64,000 bases of DNA, from positions 744,001 through 808,000 of the forward strand of contig JADLSH010000145.1 in NCBI GenBank assembly GCA_016169945.1, given 5' to 3'. The position numbers and the translations under genes are program-made. The stretch comes from Trachythela sp. YZ-2020 (lineage: Eukaryota; Cnidaria; Anthozoa; Malacalcyonacea; Clavulariidae). Numbering within the stretch: position 1 is the stretch's first letter; the number at the start of each line of letters is the position of its first letter. Positions 1 to 11,835 of this stretch are shown piece after piece. The notes under the pieces were generated by a model. That model was not told the DNA's origin, ran no database searches, and worked only from the letters and a program-made list of their open reading frames with translations.

Positions 1-1864
1 GAAAAGGTTGCATAAACCGCTCTAAATGAGCCCATGGCGTAATTAAAATAATGCAAAGGCATTATACTATCATGTCAACTATATTTTATTGTTAAAGTGT
101 AGTTATTTGACTAATTTAAGAATGCTTTTAGAATAGTTTTGGTGGAGTATAAAATTTGTTTATAAAAAGCCGTTAAAAACCCGCAACTCCTGATCACTCA
201 CCCTGAAATTGGGCCGCCTGTGGCCCTATCAGTTGCCAAGGCAAAAAAGCCGAAATCAAAAACATACGAGAATATTCAGCGAAAATATCGCGTAAAGACC
301 ATTGATTTATGTTTAAAAATATAGCATAAAGCAGCTGAACGTATAAAGGCGAAGATAAAGCGTAATTCTATATTAGACAATTTTATTGAACTGATTTTTA
401 AACATTTTTGGGGAAAGTTTTAGTCATGCACTGCATGACCTGCATGACCGCTGGCTTCGCCACTGGTATTACTCAGTATGTATTCTTCTGTTAGGGCTGC
501 AGTCAAACTCAATGAAGGAGTTACACCTTTCTTTTCTTCTAACATTGGGCTCAAACAGGGGTGCAACCTTAGCCCAACTTTGTTCAATGTTTTTATAAAT
601 GATATTCCTGAATTATTTATCTCAAAAGATTGTGATCCGGTGTATCTGGGAGAAACGAAAGTGAATTGTTTACTTTATGCTGATGACCTAGTACTTCTAT
701 CACAGTCTGAGTCTGGTTTACAGGAGAGTCTTGCTAAGTTGGAATGTTATGTTAAAAGATGGAAGTTGAGAGTTAATCTAAAAAAGTCTAAAGTTCTAAT
801 CTTTGGAAATAAATCTCAAAGGCGACTGTATATTACGTCGAATTGGTTTTTTTGGTGGAGATTTATTAGAATGCGTTGATGAATACCCTTACTTAGGAAT
901 TACATTTCATTATGGTGGGGGTTTTAAACTTGCACGAAAGAGGATGAATAATAAGGCACTGCAGGCCTACCACAGTATTTTCAAAAAGTTTTCCAATGTG
1001 GATAGGGTTCCAGTTAAGGTGCTGTTAAAACTATTTTCAACTCTCGTCTCCCCGATTCTATTATATTGTTGTGAGATATGGGGAGTGTATACTTTAGGTA
1101 GATTGACAACGACCGATATGTTCAAGAACAAAATTTTTAGGTTGGTTTCAGATATTGATAAACTACATTTAAAGTTCTGTAAACGTATCTTAGGGGTCCA
1201 TTCTAAATCTACCAATGTAGCAGTGTTGACTGAACTAGGAAGAATGCCGATGATTGTGCAAGTTTCAACCTTAGTTATCAAATACTGGCTAAGAGTTAAT
1301 AGTTCAGTTTACGGAAGTCAATTAGTAGGAAAGGCAGCTCGTGTGTGCCTTCAATCGAAGCAACAGGGTGTGAAATTCTCTGATTGTTTGTTAGATATAT
1401 GTAGTTTCGAGCCTTTGTGCGATAATGAGATTCAATCTAAAAGTGATATTAATAATTTAGCTAAAGCTATTAAAAATGAATTATGTAAGAGATATAATAC
1501 CATATGGAAAGATCAGATTCAACAGTGTAACAAATTACGAATCTTAAACCTTGTAAAACCAAACTTGGATTTTGAAAGTTATTTGTCCACGGTCAAAAAT
1601 GTTAAACACCGTCAAGCGGTTACAAGGTTTAGGATCTCTGCACATAGATTTCCAGTTGAAGCTGGTAGATATGCTAATATTGACTATAAGTCACGTCTAT
1701 GTCCTGTTTGTGATTTAAATGATATAGGTGACGAATATCATTACTTTTCAAACTGTCAAAATTACAAGTTACAAAATCTCCAAGAAAATTTCTTGAAAGA
1801 ATTATTGGAAATCAATAGTCGTTTTAATTCACTAGGTAAATACGACATATTTCTTTATTGTATA

Positions 1865-2434
1865 CCGTAAACCTCCGTATATAAGCCCCCCCAAATATAA
1901 GCGCCCCCGAATATAAGCCCACCGCATTCACTAACGCGCACACTGTTCCGAATATAAGCCCCCCCGAATATAAGCCCCCCCAAATATAAGCCCATATACT
2001 TACTTAAATATAAGCCCAAACTAGATGGTTCAGAAGACGACCAGGTGAACATCAGAGGATTAGAAAGCTATACAATGCCCTTACCACAGGAAGAATTTCA
2101 TTTGGAAAGCAGTGACGAAGACGACGACGAACTTACAGACGTCTCTGAAGCCTGCTCTGGCTCTAATACCGGTACTAGCTCTTCCGATGATGATGATAGT
2201 GATACTGACATTTAATTACTAACAGATCACTCTAGCTGACATTGTTTCTTATAGTTATAGTCATAATTTGAATTTGTTCACTTTCAAATTTTAGGGTTCG
2301 TATTAAAAACAATTACTAACACAAAATGATGTCCGTGTATAAGCCCCCCCATATATAAGCCCCCCCGTGTATAAGCCCATCAAAAAACCCTTACGAACCT
2401 ATATAAGGCCAGGGCTTATATACGGAGGTTTACG
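1865..2434. mobile_element. TA-inserted DNA transposon (Tc1/mariner/pogo-like MITE) inside the LINE
   Basis: The ends are near-perfect inverted repeats: CCGTAAACCTCCGTATA on the left and its complement at about 2417-2434. TA lies on both sides (1863-1864 and 2435-2436). The interior has several copies of TATAAGCCC followed by C-runs, and from about 2018 to 2215 an open acidic stretch ending in SSSDDDDSDTDI and a stop. That stretch looks like the acidic C-terminal tail of a pogo/Tigger-type transposase. The element is therefore probably an internally deleted derivative of a coding element. The superfamily call rests on the TA target site and the acidic tail only. Confidence 0.7.
2018..2215 (+). 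pseudogene. Acidic C-terminal relic of a transposase
   Basis: This open segment lies inside the TA-inserted element. It reads through an Asp/Glu-rich stretch (ESSDEDDDE, then SSSDDDDSDTDI) and stops at 2213-2215. There is no start codon in context and no DDE domain remains. Acidic tails of this kind are known at the C terminus of pogo/Tigger transposases, but this is inferred from composition only. Confidence 0.4.
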
Positions 2435-2529
2435 GTATCCATGAATGACAAGAGCATAACAAGCTGTACAGCCAGATTCATTTATGAACTAACTAAAATC
2501 TTCACTGAGTGTATCACAATCATGTAAAT

Positions 2530-3405
2530 AAGAAATTAGTTATAGTTTATGCATGGTTGCTATTTTATATGCACCAATATTGGTGTAACGGAATAAATTA
2601 TTATTATTATTATAGGTCCTCGCATCGATAAAAATTACCGCATACCGATATTTTCCTAATGTTATTTCACTTATTTGTGCTCGCGGGCGAATTTGTTTTT
2701 GAAATTTAACGAAGGTTGTTTTTAATTTTTTTTCAATTCTGTGTTGTTTTTGCAAACTTTGCTGTTTTTGGTAAATATTTACTACCTTCGAGTTGAGAAC
2801 AACCTTTTCCAAAATAGGAGTATATTTTCCTGTTGCAAGTTTGAAAACAAGGATTTTAATTTTAAATAAAATGATGGCTTCGGTATGTTTTTATACACGA
2901 CCACAACAAGAGCTTCGGGCCATCGATGATTGCTGGTATTTATGCTATAGTTTTTCCATAAAATTTGTCGTGTTATGTAAGTATTAACCTTCTGTTGACA
3001 TGAAAATTTTTTGCCGACAATCTTTCCTGGTATTATACTGAGTAAAAGACTGTTTTTGTGGAGTTTTCTACGGCTATTTGACTAATTTGAGATTTTTTTC
3101 TAAACATGTATACGGCTTTAATTGAGAGTTGAAAACATACTTGACAGCCCGCCAATTTCATAAAGATCACATTTAGTATAAACTGACTTATTTCTACAAT
3201 GATTTCGCAGCAATTTCTCGCCTCAAAAACACAAAATTAACTTTTTTTTTGAGTTTGAAACAATAAAAATATAGAACCGAGCCGTTTATCAACGCATTTG
3301 TAAGTCAGCGAATTTACGCATGAGAGCAAAGACCTATATATATGACGTGGGCAGTGGTGAGGACACCGAGCTCCTGATAAAATAGATTGCGCGCTCAGTC
3401 CATTT
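2530..3405. other. No gene seen; A/T-rich spacer with a (TTA)n tract
   Basis: A short TTATTATTATTA tract near 2598, following a unique-looking stretch, resembles a LINE 3' tail. The rest is A/T-rich DNA. The open frames here have no recognisable domain and no convincing splice context. Confidence 0.4.
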
Positions 3406-3407
3406 AG

Positions 3408-3500
3408 TATAGGTATGGTATGGTATGGTATAACTTTTATTTCACCAGGGTAGCCCATTCAGCACGTGGCTGGTATCCATAGGGGCCCTGCATTTATAAG
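3408..3500 (-). mobile_element. LINE 3'-end fragment with GGTAT pentamer tail
   Basis: A GGTAT pentamer tract (about 3412-3432) is followed by TAACTTTTATTTCACCAGGG and a short unique segment. The arrangement matches the LINE 3' end at 16860-17440, where a pentamer tract precedes a similar AACTTTATTTAACGAGGG sequence. It is read as a minus-strand element. Only the tail is visible. Confidence 0.4.
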
Positions 3501-3526
3501 CTATATTACAGATTTAAAGGTCAGTG

Positions 3527-4020
3527 CTATAGACCCATTGCACATGATGTCACATCGCCATTTAATACCCACACCCCCCCTGTCGAGGACCTCCATTTCC
3601 AAGGGGGTCAATTACTCAATTTTTACAGATGGGTAATTGAAGAAAATGTGAGAAAATTGCTGTTTCCAGAGGGGTTAAAGTGTAAAAATACACTTCCAGA
3701 GGGGGTTGAGGTCTCTTCCAAGGGGGGTTAAGGACTCTTCCAGAGGGGTCATTACACAGATTTTTTTGCATTCCAGAGGGGTAAAAATCCTGAAAAGCAG
3801 AGGTCCTCGACAGGGGGTATGGTTTTTAAATGTAATAGCCATTATCTATGCATATTAAATATAAATTTTGTAAACAGAGCAAATTTGGTAAAACTTTCAT
3901 ACTTTTTAGTTTTTTTTTTATTTAATACAATAATACTTTTTAGTATTATTATTCTTTTATTTAGGGGGCATCTGGAGGACACTTTTGAGGATTTGTGACG
4001 TCAGTGCAATGGGTCTATAG
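3527..4020. mobile_element. Foldback element with nested MITE
   Basis: The outer ends are inverted repeats: CTATAGACCCATTGCAC at 3527 and GTGCAATGGGTCTATAG at 4004-4020, each followed inward by a near-matching TGACGTCAC block. Inside sits a second element (about 3575-3820) with ends CCCCCTGTCGAGGACCTC and its complement, and a G-rich interior with several copies of TTCCAGAGGGG. Two independent pairs of inverted ends point to one MITE inserted into another. Confidence 0.7.
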
Positions 4021-5060
4021 CCAGCATATTGAAATACAATTCCAAATCTATGAATAAATATAACTTTTGTGAAATGTGAATTTGTAAATTAACTTTTATT
4101 TTCACAGATATTTTCGCAATTGCTAAGTTTATTTTTCAGTACATGAGCGCTTCAAGAGGGTCTACATAGGATACTTCAAAAAGCATTAAATTTTTTATGC
4201 AGCATTGTAATACGAAAATGTGAAATTTACTTCATCTTTAACAGTATAAAATCAAAAGTATTTTCTAACATTATAATAACAGTTTACCTCCTTTAACGCT
4301 AAACACTTTAGATAAAGAGGAAATAACGGCACTAAACATAAATCCCATATTATATAAGATCCCCTGCCAGCGTCATTTGAAACACATCAATGAAAGAAAA
4401 ATATTTCAACCCGTTTCAAGAATCCACATTTAATATTATTGATTATCGCATAATATTATCGAAGTCGTATTTATAATTTATTTACACTATAAAGACATAA
4501 AAAGGTGCCATATTTAATGTTTTTACGTATTTCATGGGAACACGCGCGATCTATTTCCACCCGCTACACACGAGACCTCTAAATTTATCAGCCAATCAGA
4601 GAAATACTACCACACGTCGAAGATATGTCAAAAATCTCCCAAAAACTCAGTGAATCTGTTGTATTCACCTTCACCAAAGAAAATATATCGGTTTGAAAGA
4701 GGGATGCTTTCCATTTAGATTTTGCCTTTTTCAAAATTGCAAAATTGTGTAGAAGACCACCTTAAGTGAGTATGCGTAGATTGTACTTGCTGACGTGTAC
4801 CAAATGTTAATGAGGCGAAATACTGAATTATTTCAAGATATATTCGGCAAAGATTTACATTTATTGGTAGAAATTTGAGGTAAATAAAGGCTAAATGCAC
4901 AAAAACAATATTACGTGCAGACTCAAGCATAACTAAACACTGGAACAAAAGCAAAATAAAACAAAAAACGTGCGAGAATTCTTCATGGATCCCACGATGC
5001 CATGCAATGAATGCTCAGCGATATGACCATTTTTCTGTGCAATTTCTGGTCGTGTAACGA
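4021..5060. other. No gene seen; A/T-rich spacer
   Basis: About 1 kb of A/T-rich sequence with no domain-bearing open frame, clear inverted repeat or tandem repeat. Open frames here are short and composition-driven. Confidence 0.4.
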
Positions 5061-5063
5061 TGA

Positions 5064-5275
5064 ATAAACCACCTCTGCATAACCACCTCTGCATCACCAC
5101 CTCTGCATCACCACCTCAGCATAACCATCTCTGTATCATCACCTCTGCATCACCACCTCTGCATCACCACCTCTGCATCACCACCTCTGCATCACCATCT
5201 CTGCATCACCACCTCTGCATCACCACCTCCGCATCGCCACCTCTGCAATACCACCTCTGCATCACCAATGTGCGT
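5064..5275. repeat. 14-bp minisatellite (CACCTCTGCATCAC)n
   Basis: About 15 copies of a 14-bp unit, CACCTCTGCATCAC, with a few substitutions. Because 14 is not a multiple of three, the translated product cycles through three frames and repeats every 14 residues (Ser/Pro/His/Thr-rich). The 85-codon open frame over it is therefore a by-product of the repeat, not a supported gene. Confidence 0.9.
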
Positions 5276-5693
5276 CACCCTCCGCCACCCTCAAATCGGG
5301 TTCTTATTATTTCCTAGCAGAAAGAAGTGTTCTGTTTTACAGTGATCTGTTATAAAACAGGCAAAAATTCAATATGGTGGGAAGGAAAAGAATTTCAGTA
5401 AAACTGAATAAAACTAAATATCCCATACATTTTGTAGGTTACCGCCTGCCAAATGAACATATCAAATCATTCTGTTTTATCAAGTTTGTATTGTGCACTT
5501 TTGTGTTTGGAAGAGAAGTGTTGTTCAGGATTTAATTACAAGTAAAAAAAGAAAAAAAAAGAAATTAATTGTCAACTTACAGACTTCCCAACAGCTTCTA
5601 CTCTGATAGTTAATGATGAATAATGGGAATTTTATCAAGTCCAAGATATATTTGAGCATCTGCAGGTATTCTATTGCAGGGGCGGTTGAACAG

Positions 5694-8600
5694 GGGGCTA
5701 TAGCCCCCAGGAGTAGAAGTGGAGGGAGGAATATAGGTCCCCAGGAGTAGAAGTGGTGGGAGAGCTATAGCTCCCAGGAGTAGAAGTGGAGGGAGGGCTA
5801 TAGGTCTCCAGGAGTAGAAGTGGAGGGAGGGCTATAGGTCCCAGGAGTAGAAGTGGAGGGAGGGCTATAGCTCCCAGGAGTAGGAGTGGAGGGAGGGCTA
5901 TAGGTCTCCAGGAGTAGAAGTGGAGGGAGGGCTACAGATTCCCAGGAGTAGAAGTGGAGGGAGGGCTATACCTCCCAGGACTAGAAGTGGAGGGAGGGCT
6001 ATAGCTCCGAGGAGTAGAAGTGGAGGGAGGGCTATTGATCCCAGTAGTAGAAGTGGAGGGAGGGCTATAGGTCCCAGGAGTAGAAGTGGAGGGAGGGCTA
6101 TAGGTCCCAGGAGTAGAAGTGGAGGGAGGGCTACAGATTCCCATAAGTAGAAGTGGAGGGAGGGCTATAGCTCCCAGGAGTAGAAGTGGAGGGAGGGCTA
6201 GAGGTTCCCAGAAGTAGAAGTGGAGGGAGCGCTATAGGTCCCCAGGAGTAGAAGTGGAGGGAGGGCCATAGCTCCCAGGAGTAGCAGTGGAGGGAGGGCT
6301 ATAGATCCCAGGAGTAGAAGTGGAGGGAGGGCTATAGCTCCCAGGAGTAGAAGTGGAGGGAGGGCTATAGCTCCCAGGAGTAGAAGTGGAGGGAGGGCTG
6401 TAGGTCCCAGGAGTAGAAGTGGAGGGAGGGCTATAGCTCCCAGGAGTAGAAGTGGAGGGAGGGCTATAGATCCCAGGAGTAGAAGTGGAGGGAGGGCTGT
6501 AGGTCCCAGGAGTAGAAGTGGAGGGAGGGCTATAGCTCCCAGCAGTAGAAGTGGAGGGAGGGCTATAGGTCGCAGGAGTAGAAGTGGAGGGAGAGCTGTA
6601 GGTCCCAGGAGTAGAAGCGGAGGGAGGGCTATACCTCCCAGGAAGTGGAGGGAGGGCTATAGATCCCAGGAGTAGAAGTGGAGGGAGGGCTATAGGTCCC
6701 AGGAGTAGAAGTGGAGGGAGGGCTATAGCTTCCAGGAAGTGGAGGGAGGGCTATAGGTCCCAGGAGTAGAAGTGGAGGGAGGGCTATAGCTCCCAGGAGT
6801 AGAAGTGGAGGGAGAGCTACAGGTTCCAAGGAGTAGAATTGGAGCGAGGGCTATAGCTCCCAGGAGTAGAAGTGGAGGGAGGGCTACAGGTCCCCAGGAG
6901 TAGAAGTGGAGGGAGGGCTATAGCTCCCAGGAGTAGAAGTGCAGGGAGGGCTATAGGTGCCCAGGAGTAGAAGTGAAGGGAGGGCTATAGGTTCCCAGAA
7001 GTAGAAGTGGAGAGAGGGCTATAGCTCCCAGGAGTAGAAGTGGAGGGAGGGCTATAGCTCCCAGGAGTAGAAGTGGAGGGAGGGCTATAGGTGCCCAGGA
7101 GTAGAAGTGGAGGGAGGGCTATAGATCCCAGGAGTAGAAGTGGAGGGAGGGCTATAGGTTCCCAGGAGTAGCAGTGGAGGGAGGGCTATAACTCCCAGGA
7201 GTAGAAGTGGAGGGAGGGCTATAGGTGCCCAGGAGTAGAAGTGGAGGGAGGGCTATAGGTGCCCAGGAGTAGAAGTGGAGGGAGGGCTATAACTCCCAGG
7301 AGTAGAAGTGGAGGGAGGGCAATAGCTCCCAGGAGTAGAAGTGGAGGGAGGGCTATAGGTGCCCGGAGTAGAAGTGGAGGGAGGGCTATAGATCCCAGGA
7401 GTAGAAGTGGAGGGAGGGCTATAGCTCCCAGGAGTAGAAGTGGAGGGAGGGCTATAGATCCCAGGAGTAGAAGTGGAGGGAGGGTTATAGGTCCCAGGAG
7501 TAGAAGTGGAGGGAGGGCAATAGGTCCCCAGGAGTAGAAGTGGAGGGAGGGCTATAGGTCCCCAGGAGTAGAAGTAGAGGGAGGGCTATAGGTCCCCAGG
7601 AGTAGAAGTGGAGGGAGGGCTATAGGTCCCCAGGAGTAGAAGTGGAGGGAGGGCTATAGGTCCCCAGGAGTAGAAGTGGAGGGAGGGCTATAGGTTCCCA
7701 GGAGTAGAAGTGGAGGGAGGGCTATAGGTCCCCAGGAGTAGAAGTGGAGGGAGGGCTATTGCTCCCAGGAAGTGGAGGGAGGGCTATAGGTCACAGGAGT
7801 AGAAGTGGAGGGAGGGCTATAGCTCCCAGGAGTAGAAGTGGAGGGAGGGCTATAGGTCCCAGGAGTAGAAGTGGAGGGAGGGCTATAGGTCCCAGGAGTA
7901 GAAGTGGAGGGAGGGCTATAGCTCCCAGGAGTAGAAGTGGAGGGAGGGCTATAGGTGCCCAGGAGTAGAAGTGGAGGGAGGGCTATAGATCCCAGGAGTA
8001 GAAGTGGAAGGAGGGCTATAGCTCCCAGGAGTAGAAGTGGAGGGAGGGCTATAGGTCCCCAGGAGTAGTAGTGGAGGGAGGACCATAGCTCCCAGGAGTA
8101 GCAGTGGAGGGAGGGCTATAGCTCCCAGGAGTAGAAGTGGAGGGAGGGCTGTAGGTCCCAGGAGTAGAAGTGGAAGGAGGGCTATAGCTCCCAGGAGTAG
8201 AAGTGGAGGGAGGGCTATAGGTTCCCAGGAGTAGAAGTGGAGGGAGGGCTATAGCTCCCAGGAGTAGAAGTGGAGGGAGGGCTATAGCTCCCAGGAGTAG
8301 AAGTGGAGGGAGGGCTATAGGTCCCAGGAGTAGAAGTGGAGGAGGGCTATAGCTCCCAGGAGTAGAAGTGGAGGGAGGGCTATAGCTCCCAGGAGTAGAA
8401 GTGGAGGGAGGGCTATAGGTGCCCAGGAGTAGAAGTGGAGGGAGGGCTATAGATCCCAGGAGTAGAAGTGGAGGGAGGGCTATAGGTTCCCAGGAGTAGA
8501 AGTGGAGGGAGGGCTATAACTCCCAGGAGTAGAAGTGGAGGGAGGGCTATAGGTCCCAGGAGAAGTGGAGGGAGGGCTATAGTTGCCCAGGAGTTGACGT

Positions 8601-11600
8601 GGAGGGAGGGCTATTACTCCCAGGAGTAGAAGTGGAGGGAGGGCTATAGCTCCCAGGAGTAGAAGTGGAGGGAGAGCTACAGGTCCCAGGAGTAGAAGTG
8701 GAGGGAGGGCTATAGCTCCCAGGAGTAGAAGTGGAGGGAGGGCTACAGGTCCCCAGGAGTAGAAGTGGAGGGAGGGCTATAGCTCCCAGGAGTAGAAGTG
8801 CAGGAAGGGCTATAGGTGCCCAGGAGTAGAAGTGGAGGGAGGGCTATAGGTCCCAGGAGTAGAAGTGGAGGGAGGGCTATAGCTCCCAGGAGTAGAAGTG
8901 GAGGGAGGGCTATAGCTCCCAGGAGTAGAAGTGGAGGGAGGGCTATAGGTGCCCAGGAGTAGAAGTGGAGGGAGGGCTATAGATCCCAGGAGTAGAAGTG
9001 GAGGAGGGCTATAGGTCCCAGGAGTAGAAGTGGAGGGAGGGCTATAGGTCCCAGGAGTAGAAGTTGAATGAGGGCTATAGATCCCAGGAGTAGAAGTGGA
9101 GGGAGGGCTATAGGTGCCCAGGAGTAGAAGTGGAGGGAGGGCTATAGCTCCCAGGAGTAGAAGTGGAGGGAGGGCAATAGCTCCCAGGAGTAGAAGTGGA
9201 GGGAGGGCTATAGGTGCCCGGAGTAGAAGTAGAGGGAGGGCTATAGATCCCAGGAGTAGAAGTGGAGGGAGGGCTATAGCTCCCAGGAGTAGAAGTGGAG
9301 GGAGGGCTATAGATCCCAGGAGTAGAAGTGGAGGGAGGGCTATAGGTCCCAGGAGTAGAAGTGGAGGGAGGGCAATAGGTCCCCAGGAGTAGAAGTGGAG
9401 GGAGGGCTATAGGTCCCCAGGAGTAGAAGTGGAGGGAGGGCTATAGGTCCCCAGGAGTAGAAGTGGAGGGAGGGCTATAGGTCCCAGGAGTAGAAGTGGA
9501 GAGAGGGCTATAGGTGCCCAGGAGTAGAAGTGGAGGAGGGCTATAGGTCCCCAGGAGTAGAAGTGGAGGGAGGGCTATAGGTTCCCAGGAGTAGAAGTGG
9601 AGGGAGGGCTATAGCTCCCAGGAAGTGGAGGGAGGGCTATAGGTCACAGGAGTAGAAGTGGAGGGAGGGCTATAGCTCCCAGGAAGTGGAGGGAGGGCTA
9701 TAGGTCCCAGGAGTAGAAGTGGAGGGAGGGCTATAAGTCCCAGGAGTAGAAGTGGAGGGAGGGCTATAGCTCCCAGGAGTAGAAGTGGATGGAGGGCTAT
9801 AGGTGCCCAGGAGTAGAAGTGGAGGGAGGGCTATAGATCCCAGGAGTAGAAGTGGAAGGAGGGCTATAGCTCCCAGGAGTAGAAGTGGAGGGAGGGCTAT
9901 AGCTCCCAGGAGTAGAAGTGGAGGGAGGACTATAGCTCCCAGGAGTAGCAGTGGAGGGAGGGCTATAGCTCCCAGGAGTAGAAGTGGAGGGAGGGCTATA
10001 GCTCCCAGGAGTAGAAGTGGAAGGAGGGCTATAGCTCCCAGGAAGTGGAGGGAGGGCTATAGGTTCCCAGGAGTAGAAGTGGAGGGAGGGCTATAACTCC
10101 CAGGAGTAGAAGTGGAGGGAGGGCTATAGCTCCCAGGAGTAGAAGTGGAGGGAGGGCTATAGGTCCCAGAAGTAGAAGTGGAGGGAGGGCTATAGGTCCC
10201 CAGGAGTAGAAGTGGAGGGAGGGCTATAGCTCCCAGGAGTAGAAGTGGAGGAGGGCTATAGCTCCCAGGAGTAGAAGTGGAGGGAGGGCTATAGATCCCA
10301 GGAGTAGAAGTGGAGGGAGGGCTATAGGTTCCCAGGAGTAGCAGTGGAGGGAGGGCTATAACTCCCAGGAGTAGAAGTGGAGGGAGGGCTATAGGTGCCC
10401 AGGAGTAGAAGTGGAGGGAGGGCTATAGGTGCCCAGGAGTAGAAGTGGAGGGAGGGCTATAACTCCCAGGAGTAGAAGTGGAGGGAGGGCTATAGCTCCC
10501 AGGAGTAGAAGTGGAGGGAGGGCTATAGGTGCCCAGGAGTAGAAGTGGAGGGAGGGCTATAGATCCCAGGAGTAGAAGTGGAGGGAGGGCTATAGCTCCC
10601 AGGAGTAGAAGTGGAGGGAGGGCTATAGATCCCAGGAGTAGAAGTGGAGGGAGGGCTATAGGTCCCAGGAGTAGAAGTGGAGGGAGGGCAATATGGGTCC
10701 CCAGGAGTAGAAGTGGAGGGAGGGCTATAGGTCCCCAGGAGTAGAAGTGGAGGGAGGGCCATATGTCCCAGGAGTAGAAGTGGAGGGAGGGCTATAGGAC
10801 CCCAGGAGTAGAAGTGGGGGGAGGGCTATAGGTCCCAGGAGTAGAAGTGGAGGGAGGGCTATAGGTTCCCAGGAGTAGAAGTGGAGGGAGGGCTACAGGT
10901 CCCCAGGAGTAGAAGTGGAGGGAGGGCTATAGCTCCCAGGAGTAGAAGTGGAGGGAGGGCTATAGGTCCCAGGAGTAGAAGTGGAGGGAGGGCTATAGCT
11001 CCCAGGAGTAGAAGTGGAGGGAGGGCTATAGGTCCCAGGAGTAGAAGTGGAGGGAGGGCTATAAGTCCCAGGAGTAGAAGTGGAGGGAGGGCTATAGCTC
11101 CCAGGAGTAGAAGTGGATGGAGGGCTATAGGTGCCCAGGAGTAGAAGTGGAGGGAGGGCTATAGATCCCAGGAGTAGAAGTGGAAGGAGGGCTATAGCTC
11201 CCAGGAGTAGAAGTGGAGGGAGGGCTATAGCTCCCAGGAGTAGAAGTGGAGGGAGGACTATAGCTCCCAGGAGTAGCAGTGGAGGGAGGGCTATAGCTCC
11301 CAGGAGTAGAAGTGGAGGGAGGGCTATAGCTCCCAGGAGTAGCAGTGGAGGGAGGGCTATAGCTCCCAGGAAGTGGAGGGAGGGCTATTGGTTCCCAGGA
11401 GTAGAAGTGGAGGGAGGGCTATAGCTCCCAGGAGTAGAAGTGGAGGGAGGGCTATAGGTCCCAGGAGTAGAAGTGGAGGGAGGGCTATAGGTCCCAGGAG
11501 TAGAAGTGGAGGGAGGGCTATAGCTCCCAGGAGTAGCAGTGGAGGGAGGGCTATAGCTCCCAGGAGTAGAAGTGGAGGGAGGGCTATAGGTTCCCAGGAG

Positions 11601-11835
11601 TAGAAGTGGAGGGAGGGCTGTAGGTCCCAGGAGTAGAAGTGGAGGGAGGGCTATAGCTCCCAGGAGTAGAAGTGGAGGGAGGGCTATAGGTCCCAGGAGT
11701 AGAAGTGGAGGGAGGGCTATAGGTCCCAGGAGTAGACGTGGAGGGAGGGCTATAGGTTCCCAGGAGTAGAAGTGGAGGGAGGGCTATAGCCCTCAGGAGT
11801 AGAAGTGGAGGGAGGGCTATAGGTTCCCAGGAGGG
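5694..11835. repeat. Giant 33-bp purine-rich minisatellite, about 185 copies
   Basis: Roughly 6.1 kb of tandem 33-bp units. The consensus joins CCCAGGAGTAGAAGTGG, AGGGAGGGCTATAG and a variable two-base junction (CT, GT, AT). Variants include one-base insertions (GTCCCC, GTGCCC, GTTCCC) and about 10-bp deletions (CCCAGGAAGTGG). Each unit has the G-runs GG, GGG and GGG on the plus strand. As 33 is a multiple of three, several frames stay open. One reads [11 protein letters not shown] repeatedly and the opposite strand reads a Pro/Ser/Thr-rich 11-mer, but one-base variants break every frame after a few hundred bases. No splice or start context supports translation. Confidence 0.95.

Larger units (their letters stand above)
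478..2526 (+). pseudogene. LINE (non-LTR) reverse transcriptase remnant, split by a transposon
   Basis: This is the 3' part of a non-LTR retrotransposon ORF. The first segment (478-~850) shows the RT motifs QGCNLSPTLFN and YADDLVLLS. A frameshift near 840 moves the reading into the frame of 803-1864, which contains the RT thumb/connection region. That segment ends in a Cys/His cluster (CPVC, then GDEYHYF and a further Cys) typical of the C terminus of jockey/CR1-like LINE proteins. The apparent stop at 1868 lies inside an inserted element (about 1865-2434). Beyond the insertion the LINE reading continues in frame (MNDKS...ARFIYELTK) to a stop at 2524-2526. The 5' part of the element is absent. 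Clade assignment is tentative. Confidence 0.8.

Noticed and set aside
5060..5317. Open frame over the 14-bp repeat
   Set aside because: The repeat has no stop in any frame; the product is pure repeat translation.
7259..7537. Open frames of 70-97 codons across the 33-bp array (RSRSGGRAI or PPSTSTPG type)
   Set aside because: They follow from a unit length divisible by three, exist on both strands, and are ended by one-base unit variants. No splice sites, start context or unique sequence support them.
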